A DNA stretch of 64,000 nucleotides, taken from positions 1-64,000 of the forward strand of contig NZ_JYJA01000023.1 in NCBI RefSeq assembly GCF_000956465.1, in the 5' to 3' direction. The DNA is from Microbacterium trichothecenolyticum. GTDB lineage: Bacteria; Actinomycetota; Actinomycetes; Actinomycetales; Microbacteriaceae. Under the pieces are notes generated by a model, which worked only from the letters and a program-made list of their open reading frames with translations, did no database searches and was not told where the DNA came from. Position numbers and translations under genes: made by a program. Positions 34,884 through 43,786 of the stretch are shown here, piece after piece; within the stretch, counting starts at the first letter, position 1, and every line of letters starts with the position of its first letter.

Positions 34884-35423
34884 ATGCCGCACGACGACGT
34901 GGAGCGTCGAGACAGTGCCGCCGGACGCGATGCCGCGCGCCTGGCCGCTCTGTACGACGCACACGCGGCGCCGGTCTGGCGCTATGTCGTGCATCTCACC
35001 GGCGATCGCGCCGGTGCCGACGATATCGTGCAGGAAACGCTGCTGCGGGCGTGGCGAACGCCCAAGATCCTCGAGCAGGATCCTTCGACCACGCGCTCGT
35101 GGATGTTCACCGTCGCGCGCCACCTCGTGATCGACGAGGCGCGCAGCGCGCGGCGTCGGCGGGAGATCGACGTCGCCGAAGTCCCCGAGCGCACCGCGCC
35201 GGACGCCACCGACGCGCTGTTCGAGGCGATCCTCGTGGAGGAGGCGCTGGCCACGCTCACGACGGACCACCGCGCCGTCGTCGTGCGCGCCTACTACCGC
35301 GGCCTCTCCGTGGCCGAGATGGCCGACGAACTCGACATCCCGGAGGGCACCGTCAAGTCGCGTCTCCACTACGGGCTGCGCGCCCTCCGGCTCACCCTGC
35401 AGGAGAAGGGGGTGACGCGATGA
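34884..35423 (+). CDS. ECF (extracytoplasmic function) sigma factor
   Basis: 179 residues. Region 2 (about 20-90) contains LAALYDAHAAPVWRYVVHLTGDRAGADDIVQETLLRAWR and SWMFTVARHLVIDEAR; region 4 (about 118-172) has RAVVVRAYYRGLSVAEMADELDIPEGTVKSRLHYGLRAL. Region 3 is absent, as in all ECF factors. It directs RNA polymerase to a small regulon. The strong site GGAGGTGAT precedes ATG 34884 and is partly enclosed in a possible hairpin. Its stop overlaps the anti-sigma ATG (ATGA). Confidence 0.95.
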   Translation: MPHDDVERRDSAAGRDAARLAALYDAHAAPVWRYVVHLTGDRAGADDIVQETLLRAWRTPKILEQDPSTTRSWMFTVARHLVIDEARSARRRREIDVAEVPERTAPDATDALFEAILVEEALATLTTDHRAVVVRAYYRGLSVAEMADELDIPEGTVKSRLHYGLRALRLTLQEKGVTR

Positions 35424-36133
35424 CCACCACGGATCACGGCCGCTTCGCCGATTGGGACGCCGCATACGTCGTGCGCGCTCTCAGCCTCGACGACCGCCGT
35501 CGATTCGAGGCCCACCTCGACAGCTGTCCCGTCTGCCGCGAGGCGATCGCGGACCTGGCGCCGACGATGGGGCTCTTGGCGAGGGTCGCACCCGAACGCG
35601 CCGAGACGCTGCTCGAGCCGTCGGACCATGACGGCCCTGATCCCGCTGCACGCGAGCGCATGGTCGTCCGCGGCACGCGCGACGGCCGTCGGCGCCGCAT
35701 GATCGCCTGGGGCAGCGGCCTCGCGGCAGCGGCCGCCGTCGCCGTGGTGATCGCCTTCGCGGTGACGACGGCGGTCGCTCCGGCGAGCGTGCCCGAAGAG
35801 GTCGTCGCGCTCCAGGCCGTGACGGACGTGCCGCTGACCGCGAAAGTGGAACTGACCGACGTGGCATGGGGTACCCGCATCGCGATGACGTGCCACTACC
35901 CTCCCAGTCGCGATCCCTACACGGCCGATCAGGAGTGGCCGTACGTGCTCGTCGTCACCTCGACCGACGGCACCACGAGCGAGCTGTCTTCCTGGCGAGC
36001 CGGGCCGGGGACGACGGCCCACCTCGACGCCGGCACGGCGCTGGACCGCGCCGACATCGCGTCGATCGAGGTGCGGGCCGTCTCGGACGGCCGTGTGCTG
36101 CTGCGAGGCGAACCCGCGCCGCCGGGGGAGTGA
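35420..36133 (+). CDS. Zinc-finger (ZAS) anti-sigma factor
   Basis: 237 residues. The N-terminal ZAS domain has the His-x3-Cys-x2-Cys motif: His32, Cys36, Cys39 (AHLDSCPVC), a zinc site that can be redox-sensitive. A transmembrane helix (about 97-119) follows, then an extracytoplasmic domain (about 120-237) with MTCHYPPSR and VRAVSDGRVLLRGEP that probably senses the signal. It should bind and silence the sigma factor encoded just upstream; the 4-base overlap keeps the two in balance. Confidence 0.92.
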   Translation: MTTTDHGRFADWDAAYVVRALSLDDRRRFEAHLDSCPVCREAIADLAPTMGLLARVAPERAETLLEPSDHDGPDPAARERMVVRGTRDGRRRRMIAWGSGLAAAAAVAVVIAFAVTTAVAPASVPEEVVALQAVTDVPLTAKVELTDVAWGTRIAMTCHYPPSRDPYTADQEWPYVLVVTSTDGTTSELSSWRAGPGTTAHLDAGTALDRADIASIEVRAVSDGRVLLRGEPAPPGE

Positions 36134-36168
36134 GCGTGGCGGGCATGGACGCTCGCTAGGATGAGCGG

Positions 36169-36720
36169 ATGCCTCGCCTGGTCGCCGTCTGCGCCGTCCG
36201 ACGATTGCGTCCCGATGCCGGCTCGGTCGGCGTCACCGCGATCGACAAAGGCCCTGTGGACGGACCCGTGCGCGTCGGGCCGTACGGTGTGTACGCCGAC
36301 GTGCAGGCCGACCGCAAGCACCACGGGGGCTTCGACAAGGCCCTCTACGCGTACGCCGACGAGGATGCCGCGTTCTGGGAGTCGGAGCTCGGCCGGGAGC
36401 TTCCGCCCGGCTGGTTCGGCGAGAACCTGCGGGTCGAGGGAATCGACGTCAACGCGGCGCTCATCGGCGAGCGGTGGCGCATCGGCGACCGCGTGGAGGT
36501 CGAGGTCACGATGCCCCGCACTCCGTGCCAGACGTTCGCGCGCTGGGTCGGCGGCGACGACGCGCGCGGGTGGGTCAAGCGCTTCTCGAACGAACGCCGC
36601 CTCGGACCCTATCTGCGCGTCGTCCGGGGCGGGCGCGTGCAGGCGGGCGACGAGATCGTGGTGGTCCACCGGCCCGACGGTGCTCCCGGGCTGCTCGACC
36701 GCTACGCCGACCCCGAATAA
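36169..36720 (+). CDS. MOSC domain protein (YiiM-like)
   Basis: 183 residues. The MOSC beta-barrel pattern includes TAIDKGPVDGPVRVGPYGVYADVQADRKHHGGFDKALYAY, WFGENLRVEGIDVN, IGDRVEVEVTMPRTPCQTFARW; the conserved Cys in PRTPCQTF is the putative molybdenum/sulfur contact. YiiM-like proteins handle molybdenum cofactor and detoxify N-hydroxylated bases in E. coli. ATG 36169 is 6 bases after TAGGAT, a leaderless-type start. It converges on fbaA. Confidence 0.9.
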   Translation: MPRLVAVCAVRRLRPDAGSVGVTAIDKGPVDGPVRVGPYGVYADVQADRKHHGGFDKALYAYADEDAAFWESELGRELPPGWFGENLRVEGIDVNAALIGERWRIGDRVEVEVTMPRTPCQTFARWVGGDDARGWVKRFSNERRLGPYLRVVRGGRVQAGDEIVVVHRPDGAPGLLDRYADPE

Positions 36721-36861
36721 TCCTCACGCCTCCGTGCGCGTCGCTTCGCGCCGCGTACGGAGCCTCGGGCGCGGGAGCCCACCCTCGGGGTCCGGGAATG
36801 CGCGAATGCCCCGGCACCTGCCCCGCGAGGCCGCTGCCGAGGCATCCGTCGAATCTGCTGT

Positions 36862-37893
36862 CTACGCGCCGAGGCTCTTGCCGGCCGAGCCGAGCTGCTT
36901 CGTGGCCTCGACCACGCGGGCGGCCATCGCCGACTCGGCGATCTTGCCCCAGGCGCGCGGGTCGTAGGCCTTCTTGTTGCCCACCTCGCCATCGACCTTC
37001 AGGACGCCGTCGTAGTTCGAGAACATGAAGCCGGCGACCGAGCGCGTGAACGCGTACTGCGTGTCGGTGTCGACGTTCATCTTCACCACGCCGTTGGCGA
37101 CCGCGAGCGCGATCTCCTCGTCCGTCGAGCCGCTGCCGCCGTGGAAGACGAGATCGAGGGGCTTCGGGCCGGTGCCGAACTTCGCCGCGATGCCCTCCTG
37201 GATCTCACCGAGGAGCTCGGGACGGAGCTTGACGTTGCCCGGCTTGTACACGCCGTGCACGTTGCCGAAGGTGAGGGCTGAGATGTAGCGGCCGTTCTCG
37301 CCGAGGCCGAGTGCCTCGACGGCCTTCGTCACGTCGGCGACCGTCGTGTAGAGCGCCTCGTTGGAGCCCTCGTGCTGGACACCGTCCTCTTCGCCGCCCA
37401 CGACGCCGATCTCGACCTCGAGGATGGCGTTGATGTTCTTGAGGCGGGGGAGCAGGTCCTTCGCGATCTCGATGTTCTCGTCGAGCGGGACCGCTGAGCC
37501 GTCCCACATGTGCGACTGGAAGATCGGGTTGCGGCCGGCCTTCACCTCTTCCTCCGACGCCTCGATGAGGGGGAGCACGAAGTCCGCGAGCGCCGGCTTC
37601 GGGCAGTGGTCGGTGTGGAGGGCGACCGTGATGGGGTAGCTCTTGGCGACCTCGGTGGCGAACTTCGCGAACGCGAGCGCACCGGCGGCGCGGTTCTTCA
37701 CGGTGTGGCCGGCGAAGTAGTCCGCGCCGCCCGTCGTGACCTGGATGATGCCGTCCGAGCCGGCCTCGGTCAGTCCCTGGAGGACCGCGTTGATCGACTG
37801 CGAACTGGCGACGTTGATGGCGGGATACGCGAAGCCACCGGCCTTCGCGCGGTCCAGCATGTCGGCGTACTGCTCCGGGGTGGCGACGGGCAT
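36862..37893 (-). CDS. fbaA: Class II fructose-bisphosphate aldolase
   Basis: 343 residues, zinc-dependent, reversible cleavage of fructose 1,6-bisphosphate. The catalytic and zinc region VALHTDHCPKPALADFVLPLI, the ALTFGNVHGVYKPGNVKLRPELL block, LVFHGGSGSTDEEI and VVKMNVDTDTQYAFT all match class II-A (FbaA) enzymes. ATG 37893 has GGGAGCACTC upstream. It is divergent from glpX, the enzyme acting on the same metabolite in the gluconeogenic direction. Confidence 0.97.
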   Translation of the reverse strand: MPVATPEQYADMLDRAKAGGFAYPAINVASSQSINAVLQGLTEAGSDGIIQVTTGGADYFAGHTVKNRAAGALAFAKFATEVAKSYPITVALHTDHCPKPALADFVLPLIEASEEEVKAGRNPIFQSHMWDGSAVPLDENIEIAKDLLPRLKNINAILEVEIGVVGGEEDGVQHEGSNEALYTTVADVTKAVEALGLGENGRYISALTFGNVHGVYKPGNVKLRPELLGEIQEGIAAKFGTGPKPLDLVFHGGSGSTDEEIALAVANGVVKMNVDTDTQYAFTRSVAGFMFSNYDGVLKVDGEVGNKKAYDPRAWGKIAESAMAARVVEATKQLGSAGKSLGA

Positions 37894-38003
37894 GAGTGCT
37901 CCCTTGATCGAGTGGGGTTCACGGAAACTCTACCCAAGGGCCGGAAGTCGGAACGGATGCCGCCCCCCCGGCCGATCGCGGGAAAACCACGTCCCTGCAC
38001 TAG

Positions 38004-38033
38004 CGGAAAGAAAGGCGATTCCTTCGCTTTCCG
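38004..38033. promoter_or_regulatory. Inverted repeat between fbaA and glpX
   Basis: CGGAAAG (38004-38010) and CTTTCCG (38027-38033) enclose a second pair AAGG (38012-38015)/CCTT (38021-38024). The element sits in the 190-base divergent gap, about 110 bases from fbaA and 50 from glpX, and is noticeably A-rich for this genome. Candidate operator or leader hairpin. Confidence 0.4.
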
Positions 38034-38071
38034 TCGCGTGAAATTCCCGTGAATCGGGCGGGATGCTGGCA

Positions 38072-38077
38072 TAGGCT
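38072..38077 (+). promoter_or_regulatory. Leaderless-type -10 box TAGGCT of glpX
   Basis: TAGGCT is followed after 6 bases by ATG 38084, so the glpX mRNA probably starts at or next to its start codon. Confidence 0.55.
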
Positions 38078-38083
38078 GACCGC

Positions 38084-39073
38084 ATGGTGAGCCTGACCGC
38101 GGACATGAGTCCCCTCCACCCCGACCGCAACCTCGCACTCGAGCTCGTGCGAGCGACCGAAGCGGCGGCGATCCGCGCGGTGCCGTTCATCGGCCGCGGC
38201 GCCAAGGAGGCGGCCGACGGGGCGGCCGTCGACGCGATGCGCGCCTTCTTCACCACCGTGAACTTCGACGGCACGATCGTCATCGGCGAGGGCGAGAAGG
38301 ACGAAGCGCCGATGCTCTACAACGGCGAGCGTGTCGGCAATGGCCGTGGACCGCAGGCCGACGTCGCGGTCGATCCGATCGACGGGACCTCTCTCACGGC
38401 GGCCGGGCGCAACAACGCTCTCTCCGTGATCGCCGTCTCCGACCACGGCACGATGCTCGACGCGTCGAGCGTCTTCTACATGGACAAGCTCGTCACCGGC
38501 CCCGCGGGCGTGGGCGTCGTCGACATCCGCCTGCCCATCGGCGAGAACATCCGCCGGCTCGCGAAGGCCCTCGACAAGCCCGTCGACGAGCTGGTGGTCT
38601 CCGTGCTGCACCGCCCCCGCCACGAGCGCCTCATCGAAGAGATCCGCGAGGCCGGCGCGGGCACGCGACTGATGAGCGACGGCGACGTCGCAGGCGGCAT
38701 CAACGCCGCGCGCCACAACGCCCGCACCGACATGTGCGTCGGCGTGGGCGGCAGCCCCGAAGGCATCGTCACCGCGTGCGCGATCAAGGCGCTCGGGGGT
38801 CACATCCAGGGCCGCCTCTGGCCCCGCGACGACGACGAGAAGCAGCGCGGCATCGACGCAGGCCTGAAACTCGACGGCTACGTCTACGAGGCCGATGACC
38901 TCGTGAAGGGCAACAACACGATCTTCGTCGCGACCGGCGTCACCGACGGCGCGCTCGTCGCCGGCGTCCGACGCGAGGGCGGGTACGTCTACACCGAGAG
39001 CGTCGTGCTGCGCGGCGCGTCGGGCACGCTGCGCCGGATCTCGTCGGAGCACCTCGTCTCGAAGTGGCTCTGA
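38084..39073 (+). CDS. glpX: Class II fructose-1,6-bisphosphatase
   Basis: 329 residues. Key segments are VNFDGTIVIGEGEKDEAPMLYNGE (metal-binding Glu/Asp), DVAVDPIDGTSLTAAGRNNALSVIA (the Asp-Pro-Ile-Asp-Gly-Thr Li+-sensitive motif), GGSPEGIVTACAIKALGG and LVKGNNTIFVATGVTDGALV. It irreversibly removes phosphate from fructose 1,6-bisphosphate, the controlling step of gluconeogenesis. Actinobacteria rely on this type. It lies opposite fbaA. Confidence 0.97.
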   Translation: MVSLTADMSPLHPDRNLALELVRATEAAAIRAVPFIGRGAKEAADGAAVDAMRAFFTTVNFDGTIVIGEGEKDEAPMLYNGERVGNGRGPQADVAVDPIDGTSLTAAGRNNALSVIAVSDHGTMLDASSVFYMDKLVTGPAGVGVVDIRLPIGENIRRLAKALDKPVDELVVSVLHRPRHERLIEEIREAGAGTRLMSDGDVAGGINAARHNARTDMCVGVGGSPEGIVTACAIKALGGHIQGRLWPRDDDEKQRGIDAGLKLDGYVYEADDLVKGNNTIFVATGVTDGALVAGVRREGGYVYTESVVLRGASGTLRRISSEHLVSKWL

Positions 39074-39215
39074 CCGTCTGACGCTGAACGGCCGCGGTGG
39101 TGCGACACGTGATGCCGCCGTGACCGTTTCGTGACCGGCCTCCGAGGGAACTCTGGCAGAATCTTCAGTGGTGTCGATGGAGACACGACTGTGTTCCCTA
39201 CTCGAGGAGTTGACG

Positions 39216-39428
39216 ATGTCTGCGTACTCAGCCGATCCGTCGTCGCCCCAGACGGGCGCGCAGGCGGTGGTGGCGAACGCCATCGATCCCGCCCGCCGGC
39301 CGGACGTGCTCCTGCGGGTCCGTCGTGACGAGGGTCACGAGATCAGCGCCTGGTGGATGATCGGCGCGTTCGTCGGCGTCTCCGCCGCGGTCATCGTGCT
39401 CCTGAGCTTCGTTCCCGGCGGCGCCTGA
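39216..39428 (+). CDS. Small single-pass membrane protein (70 residues)
   Basis: ATG 39216 follows GAGGAG by 6 bases. The protein has a polar N-terminus, a basic PDVLLRVRRDEGHEIS and one C-terminal transmembrane helix (about 46-66) ending in FVPGGA. An in-frame start at 39168 would add 16 residues without a ribosome site. Family not recognised. It ends 3 bases before the convergent rmuC gene. Confidence 0.7.
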   Translation: MSAYSADPSSPQTGAQAVVANAIDPARRPDVLLRVRRDEGHEISAWWMIGAFVGVSAAVIVLLSFVPGGA

Positions 39429-39431
39429 GCC

Positions 39432-40775
39432 TCACTCGTTCGGAGAGGCGATGCGTGCGCGCACCTCGCCGAGCTCCGCGGTCGCGGAGCGACGCGGCGG
39501 GTCGACGTCGTCGCCTGCGCCCGACCCACGCCGCTCTTCGAGCCCGGGGAGCGTCTCGTCGAGCATCTCCGGCGCCGTGAGGCGGCGCGGGCTCTTCTCG
39601 ATGGCGGCGGGCTCGTTGACGGCGTCGAGCTTGGTCGCGTCGATGCCGGGGAACTTGCGCGCGCTCACCAGCACACGCGTCTCGAGCGATCCGGCGAACC
39701 GGTTGTAGCTGTCGACGGTGCGCTCGATCGCTCGGCGCAGGTCGTCGGCGTGCGACGCGAGAGAGCCGAGCCGCTCGTAGAGCTGGTTGCCGAGATCGAA
39801 GAGCGCACGGGCCTCTTGCGAGACGTCCTGCTGGGTCCAGGTGTACGCGACCGTCTTGAGCACCGCCCAGAGGTTGACGGGCGATGCCAGTGCGACGCGC
39901 TTGCCGAAGGCGTAGTCGAGCAGCGACGGGTCTTCTTCCAGGGCGGCTGCGAGCAGCGACTCGCTCGGCACGAAGCAGACGACGAACTCTGGGCTCGACG
40001 AGAGCCCCGCCCAGTAGGTCTTGCGGGCGAGGGCGTCGACGTGCGCCCGCACCGCCTTGACGTGCTTGTCGAGCAGGCTGCGCCGACGGGCGGCCTCCGC
40101 TCCCTGCGCCGTCAGCGGGATGGCGCTCGCCTCCAGGAAGGCGTCGAGCGGGACCTTGGCGTCGACGGCGATCGCCTTGTCGCCGGGGAGGCGGATGACC
40201 ATGTCGGGGCGGCCGGCGCCGGCATCCGACGTGATCGATGCCTGCAGGTCGAAGTCGACGTGGCGCGTGAGCCCGGCGGCTTCGACGACGCGCCGCAGCT
40301 GCGTCTCGCCCCATACGCCGCGGGTGCTCCCCGAACGCAGGGCGCCGGCCAGCGACTCGGTTGTCGCCCGCAGCGCCTCGTCGGACTCGTGTGCGCGTCG
40401 CAGCTGTTCGGCGAGCGTGCCGAACTGCAGGTGCCGGTCCCGCTCGAGATCGTCGACCTTCGTGTGCATGGCCGCCAGCGTCTCCTGCACGGGCGCGAGC
40501 GCCCGCAGCACCGACTGCTCGCGACGCTCGCGTTCCTCGCGGGCCGCCTGGTCGTGGCGCGCCTGGCTCGCGAGCTCGCGGTAGAGCACCTGCTGGTGCT
40601 CCAGCTGGGCCTGCACGCCCTGCCGCGCGGCCTCCGAGCCGGCGAGCCGCGCGGTGAGGTCGGCCTGTTCGCGTGCGGCCCGTGCCGCGCCGCGGGCGAG
40701 ACCCGCCGCCCAGCCGGCCATCACGCCGACGAGGAGGCAGGCGATTGCCACCACACTGATCACGACTGCGTCCAT
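39432..40775 (-). CDS. rmuC: DNA recombination protein RmuC
   Basis: 447 residues. An N-terminal transmembrane anchor (about 5-26) is followed by a long coiled coil (about 30-135), then the RmuC nuclease-like core with GVWGETQLRRVVEAAGL, DMVIRLPGDKAIAVDAKVPLDAFLEA, FVVCFVPSESLLAAALEEDPSLLDYAF and VALASPVNLWAVLKTVAY. RmuC limits recombination at inverted repeats. The C-terminal tail is charged and likely disordered. It is followed on the plus side by a convergent small gene only 3 bases away. Confidence 0.93.
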   Translation of the reverse strand: MDAVVISVVAIACLLVGVMAGWAAGLARGAARAAREQADLTARLAGSEAARQGVQAQLEHQQVLYRELASQARHDQAAREERERREQSVLRALAPVQETLAAMHTKVDDLERDRHLQFGTLAEQLRRAHESDEALRATTESLAGALRSGSTRGVWGETQLRRVVEAAGLTRHVDFDLQASITSDAGAGRPDMVIRLPGDKAIAVDAKVPLDAFLEASAIPLTAQGAEAARRRSLLDKHVKAVRAHVDALARKTYWAGLSSSPEFVVCFVPSESLLAAALEEDPSLLDYAFGKRVALASPVNLWAVLKTVAYTWTQQDVSQEARALFDLGNQLYERLGSLASHADDLRRAIERTVDSYNRFAGSLETRVLVSARKFPGIDATKLDAVNEPAAIEKSPRRLTAPEMLDETLPGLEERRGSGAGDDVDPPRRSATAELGEVRARIASPNE

Positions 40776-40839
40776 GGCTCCAGGGTGCCGGATGCCTCGG
40801 ACATCGCCCGTGCGGCGGGCCGCAGCATCCGGTTCCGCG

Positions 40840-41442
40840 TCATGCGACGGCGAACGAGACCGCGGGAGCCTCGGCGGCCGCGATCTGCGACACCCGGACG
40901 CCGACCGCCTCGGCGAGGGCGTCGATGTCGCCGGCGCCCACGCGCCGCGCCGCGTCGATCATGACGTGCGCGCAGGCCATGGCGTCGGCGGTGGCGTTGT
41001 GGTGCGGGAAGTCGGCGAATCCGGCCTCCGCGGCGACGAACGGCAGCCGGTAGGACTCGAGACGGTAGACCCTGCGGGCCACCTGGAGACTGCACGCGTA
41101 ACGGTACGGCGGGCATTCGTCCCCGGTCGCGTCGCACGCCCGCTTGAGCACCGCCATGTCGAAGCCGGCGTTGTGGGCGACGAGGATGTCGTCTGCGGCG
41201 AAGGCGACGATGTCGGCGAGCTGGCTGCTCCACGGCGCCGCGTCGACGACGTCCTCCGGCCGGATGCCGTGGATGCGGACGTTCAGCTCGAAGAACACGT
41301 CGTGCCCCGCCGGTGGGCGGATCAGCCAGCCTGTCCGGTCGACGATCTCGCCATCGCGTACCCGCACGAGTCCGACCGCACAGGCCGAGGCGTTGCTGGA
41401 GTTCGCCGTCTCGAAGTCGATCGCGGTGAAGTCCAGAGGCAC
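40840..41442 (-). CDS. DnaQ-like 3'-5' exonuclease (DEDDh)
   Basis: 200 residues with the DEDDh motifs: FTAIDFETA (Exo I, Asp and Glu), HNAGFDMAVL (Exo II, Asp) and HHNATADAMA (Exo III, His-x4-Asp). It lacks BRCT or helicase domains, so it is a stand-alone exonuclease like those used in proofreading or repair. It is 64 bases upstream of rmuC on the same strand and could share a transcript with it; both act on DNA ends. Confidence 0.9.
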   Translation of the reverse strand: MPLDFTAIDFETANSSNASACAVGLVRVRDGEIVDRTGWLIRPPAGHDVFFELNVRIHGIRPEDVVDAAPWSSQLADIVAFAADDILVAHNAGFDMAVLKRACDATGDECPPYRYACSLQVARRVYRLESYRLPFVAAEAGFADFPHHNATADAMACAHVMIDAARRVGAGDIDALAEAVGVRVSQIAAAEAPAVSFAVA

Positions 41443-41519
41443 ATCCCCAGACTCACCCCGGCCCGGCTGCGCGGACGGAAGGCGCGCCGAGCGCGCGCTC
41501 TCGTCATAGGGTCGGAGAC

Positions 41520-42338
41520 ATGGCCAGTCGCGAAGAGATGTCGCGCTCGTTCGGGGCCGCCGCCGGCGCGTACGAGTCGGGCCGGCCCGACTATCCGCGC
41601 GAAGCCGTGGACTGGATGCTCGCTCCGGTCCGCGAGCCGGGCCGCGCTGTGCGCGTCGCCGACGTCGGGGCGGGCACCGGCAAGCTCACCCGCACGATCG
41701 TCGAAGCCGGGGCCGAGGTCGTGGCGATCGACCCCGACGCCGACATGCTCTCGAGCCTCCGCGAGCACGTCCACGGCGTGCCGACCTTCGTGGGGACGGC
41801 GGAACGGATGCCGCTTCCCGACGCTTCCGTCGATGCCGTGCTGCTCGGCCAGGCGTGGCACTGGGTCGACCCCGTCGCTGCTTCGGCCGAGGTCGGGCGG
41901 GCGCTTCGCGAGGGAGGTGTGCTCGGGCTCGTCTGGAACATCCGCGACGAGACGGATCCGTGGGTCGCTCGTCTCACGGCCGCGATGCACGGCAGCCACG
42001 CAGAGGAGATGCTCGCGGGCGACGGCCCCCGGGTCGCCGAGCCCTTCGACGGACTCGAGCCCCGCTCGTGGAGATGGACGCGCTCCATCACGCGTGCAGC
42101 ACTCATCGACATGGTCGCCTCGCGCAGCTACGTCATCACCGCGTCGGACGCCGACCGGACGGAGATCCTGGCAGCGGTGAGCGACCTGTTCGACGAACGC
42201 CGGGTCACCGAGGCGACCGGCGCCGAGGTCGTGGACCTGCCGTACGTGACGCACGCGTTCCGGGGCCGGGCCCACGCGCCCCGAGGGCCTGCGCAGCGCG
42301 CCAGCGCTGCGTCGAGGGGGCGTGAGGATCGTTCCTGA
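41520..42338 (+). CDS. Class I SAM-dependent methyltransferase
   Basis: 272 residues, methyltransferase-11 type: VRVADVGAGTGKLTRTIVEAGAEVVAIDPDADML (motif I and the acidic loop), PLPDASVDAVLLGQAWHWVD (motif IV) and GGVLGLVWNIRDE. The start REEMSRSFGAAAGAYESGRPDYP is typical of an abundant actinobacterial group of unknown substrate. ATG 41520 is 7 bases behind TAGGGT (41507-41512). It converges on a second methyltransferase gene. Confidence 0.88.
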   Translation: MASREEMSRSFGAAAGAYESGRPDYPREAVDWMLAPVREPGRAVRVADVGAGTGKLTRTIVEAGAEVVAIDPDADMLSSLREHVHGVPTFVGTAERMPLPDASVDAVLLGQAWHWVDPVAASAEVGRALREGGVLGLVWNIRDETDPWVARLTAAMHGSHAEEMLAGDGPRVAEPFDGLEPRSWRWTRSITRAALIDMVASRSYVITASDADRTEILAAVSDLFDERRVTEATGAEVVDLPYVTHAFRGRAHAPRGPAQRASAASRGREDRS

Positions 42339-42350
42339 GATCTCGGCGGG

Positions 42351-43007
42351 TCACGCGCGGACGGTGCCCACGACGTGCCATGGCCCGCTGGCCTCGCGGT
42401 AGCGCGGTTCGAGCCCGCGCCCGCTCAGCACCGCGATCATGGCGTCCGGCATGTGCGCGTACGCCCGGTAGGGATTGCCCGTCAGGGCGTAGAGGGTGTT
42501 GATCGCGCGCGCTGAGAACCGGGCGAGCACTGTGCGCGGCGGGTGACTGAACACGACGGCGCGGTCGGCCCGTCCGGCGGCCGCACCGAGCAGACGCTCG
42601 TAGTCCGGGTAGCAGCAGACGACGCGATGCAGCACGACGATGTCGGCCCGCTCCACCGCCTCGGGCGTGCTCGCGAGATCGACCCCCAGCATCCGTGTCA
42701 CGCGATCGCGCAGGCCGGCCTCGTCGAGCAGCCTCGCAGCCTCGGACTCGTAGGCCGCGGACAGCTCGACGTTGGTCGTGTGGGACGCGCCCCGCTTGAG
42801 CGCTTCCAGCTGGATGTCGCCGATCCCCCCGCCGATCTCGAGCAGAGACGCCCCCTCGAGCCCGACCGAGCCCGCGAAGTCGAGCACCAGCGCCGCGCTC
42901 GGCGTGAGACCGCCGTTCCGGTACTGGCGCGCGAGCCGACGGGCGAACCGGGCGTTGAACTCCCGGTCGTAGCCCTCCGGCACTCTCGGCGCGCAGCACT
43001 CGTCCAC
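42351..43007 (-). CDS. Class I SAM-dependent methyltransferase
   Basis: 218 residues with [21 protein letters not shown] (motif I), the acidic [12 protein letters not shown] and [23 protein letters not shown] (motif IV region). The ending with [20 protein letters not shown] suggests a small-molecule or lipid-linked substrate, but that is a guess. GTG 43007 follows a GATACT box by about 8 bases, so the start looks leaderless; the open frame extends 40 residues upstream without support. Confidence 0.85.
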   Translation of the reverse strand: MDECCAPRVPEGYDREFNARFARRLARQYRNGGLTPSAALVLDFAGSVGLEGASLLEIGGGIGDIQLEALKRGASHTTNVELSAAYESEAARLLDEAGLRDRVTRMLGVDLASTPEAVERADIVVLHRVVCCYPDYERLLGAAAGRADRAVVFSHPPRTVLARFSARAINTLYALTGNPYRAYAHMPDAMIAVLSGRGLEPRYREASGPWHVVGTVRA

Positions 43008-43095
43008 GCGCTCAGTATCGCGTCGCACGACACGCCCGGCAACGGGCGAGCGTCGCGGCGCCGCGGTGTCGACGGGGCGGCGTACCGTGGCGCGG

Positions 43096-43707
43096 GTGCG
43101 CACTCTCACCGTCTGCAACTTCGTCACCGTCGACGGCCGCTACGAGGACGACGATCACGACATCGGCTCGTTCTTCGAGCACTGGCATCCCGACTACCAG
43201 GGCGCCGACACCTTCGACCACTACACGACGGCGCTCCTGCGCGCGTCAGACACCCTGCTGCTCGCGGGCCGCCGATCGACGCTCGGCAACCTCGGCTACT
43301 GGACGGGCGTCCGGTCGGACCCCGATGCGACCGACATCCGTCACCAGTTCGCCGAGCTGATCCTCGGGGTCGAGAAGGTCGTCGTGTCCGACACGATCAC
43401 CGCGGACGACATCGCGTCGTACGAGAACATCCGCATCGTGCGGGTCGCCGACGCACGGGAAGAGGTCGCGGCCCTCAAGCAGCGCGAGGGGCGCGGCATC
43501 CTCGTGCTCCTCGGCCGGGTGCTGTGGAACGACCTCATGCGCGCCGGGCTCGTGGACGAGCTGCACCTCGTCACGTTCCCGCTGATCGCCGGGTCCGGCG
43601 TGCCGCTGTTCGACGAACGGCCGGCGGTGGCCCTGAAGCTGCTCGAGACCCGGTCGTGGGAGGAATCGGGCAACGTGCTGATGCGATGGCGCGTCGATCC
43701 GGACTGA
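43096..43707 (+). CDS. Dihydrofolate reductase/RibD C-terminal family protein
   Basis: 203 residues with the RibD_C/DHFR-like fold: [16 protein letters not shown] at the start, [56 protein letters not shown] and a closing VLMRW strand. These stand-alone NADPH-binding reductases have mostly unknown substrates. GTG 43096 lies 7 bases after TACCGT (43083-43088). Divergent from the methyltransferase at 43007. Confidence 0.88.
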   Translation: MRTLTVCNFVTVDGRYEDDDHDIGSFFEHWHPDYQGADTFDHYTTALLRASDTLLLAGRRSTLGNLGYWTGVRSDPDATDIRHQFAELILGVEKVVVSDTITADDIASYENIRIVRVADAREEVAALKQREGRGILVLLGRVLWNDLMRAGLVDELHLVTFPLIAGSGVPLFDERPAVALKLLETRSWEESGNVLMRWRVDPD

Positions 43708-43715
43708 TCCTGGGA

Positions 43716-43748
43716 GGGACGGATGCCGCGGGGTGCGGCATCCGTCCC
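43716..43748 (+). terminator. Terminator hairpin
   Basis: Perfect 14-bp stem GGGACGGATGCCGC (43716-43729) with GCGGCATCCGTCCC (43735-43748) around GGGGT. It lies 8 bases after the RibD-like gene and before the ychF promoter box. Confidence 0.8.
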
Positions 43749-43786
43749 GCCAAGGCGCGGGGCCACCTCGCCTAGACTGGATGCCC

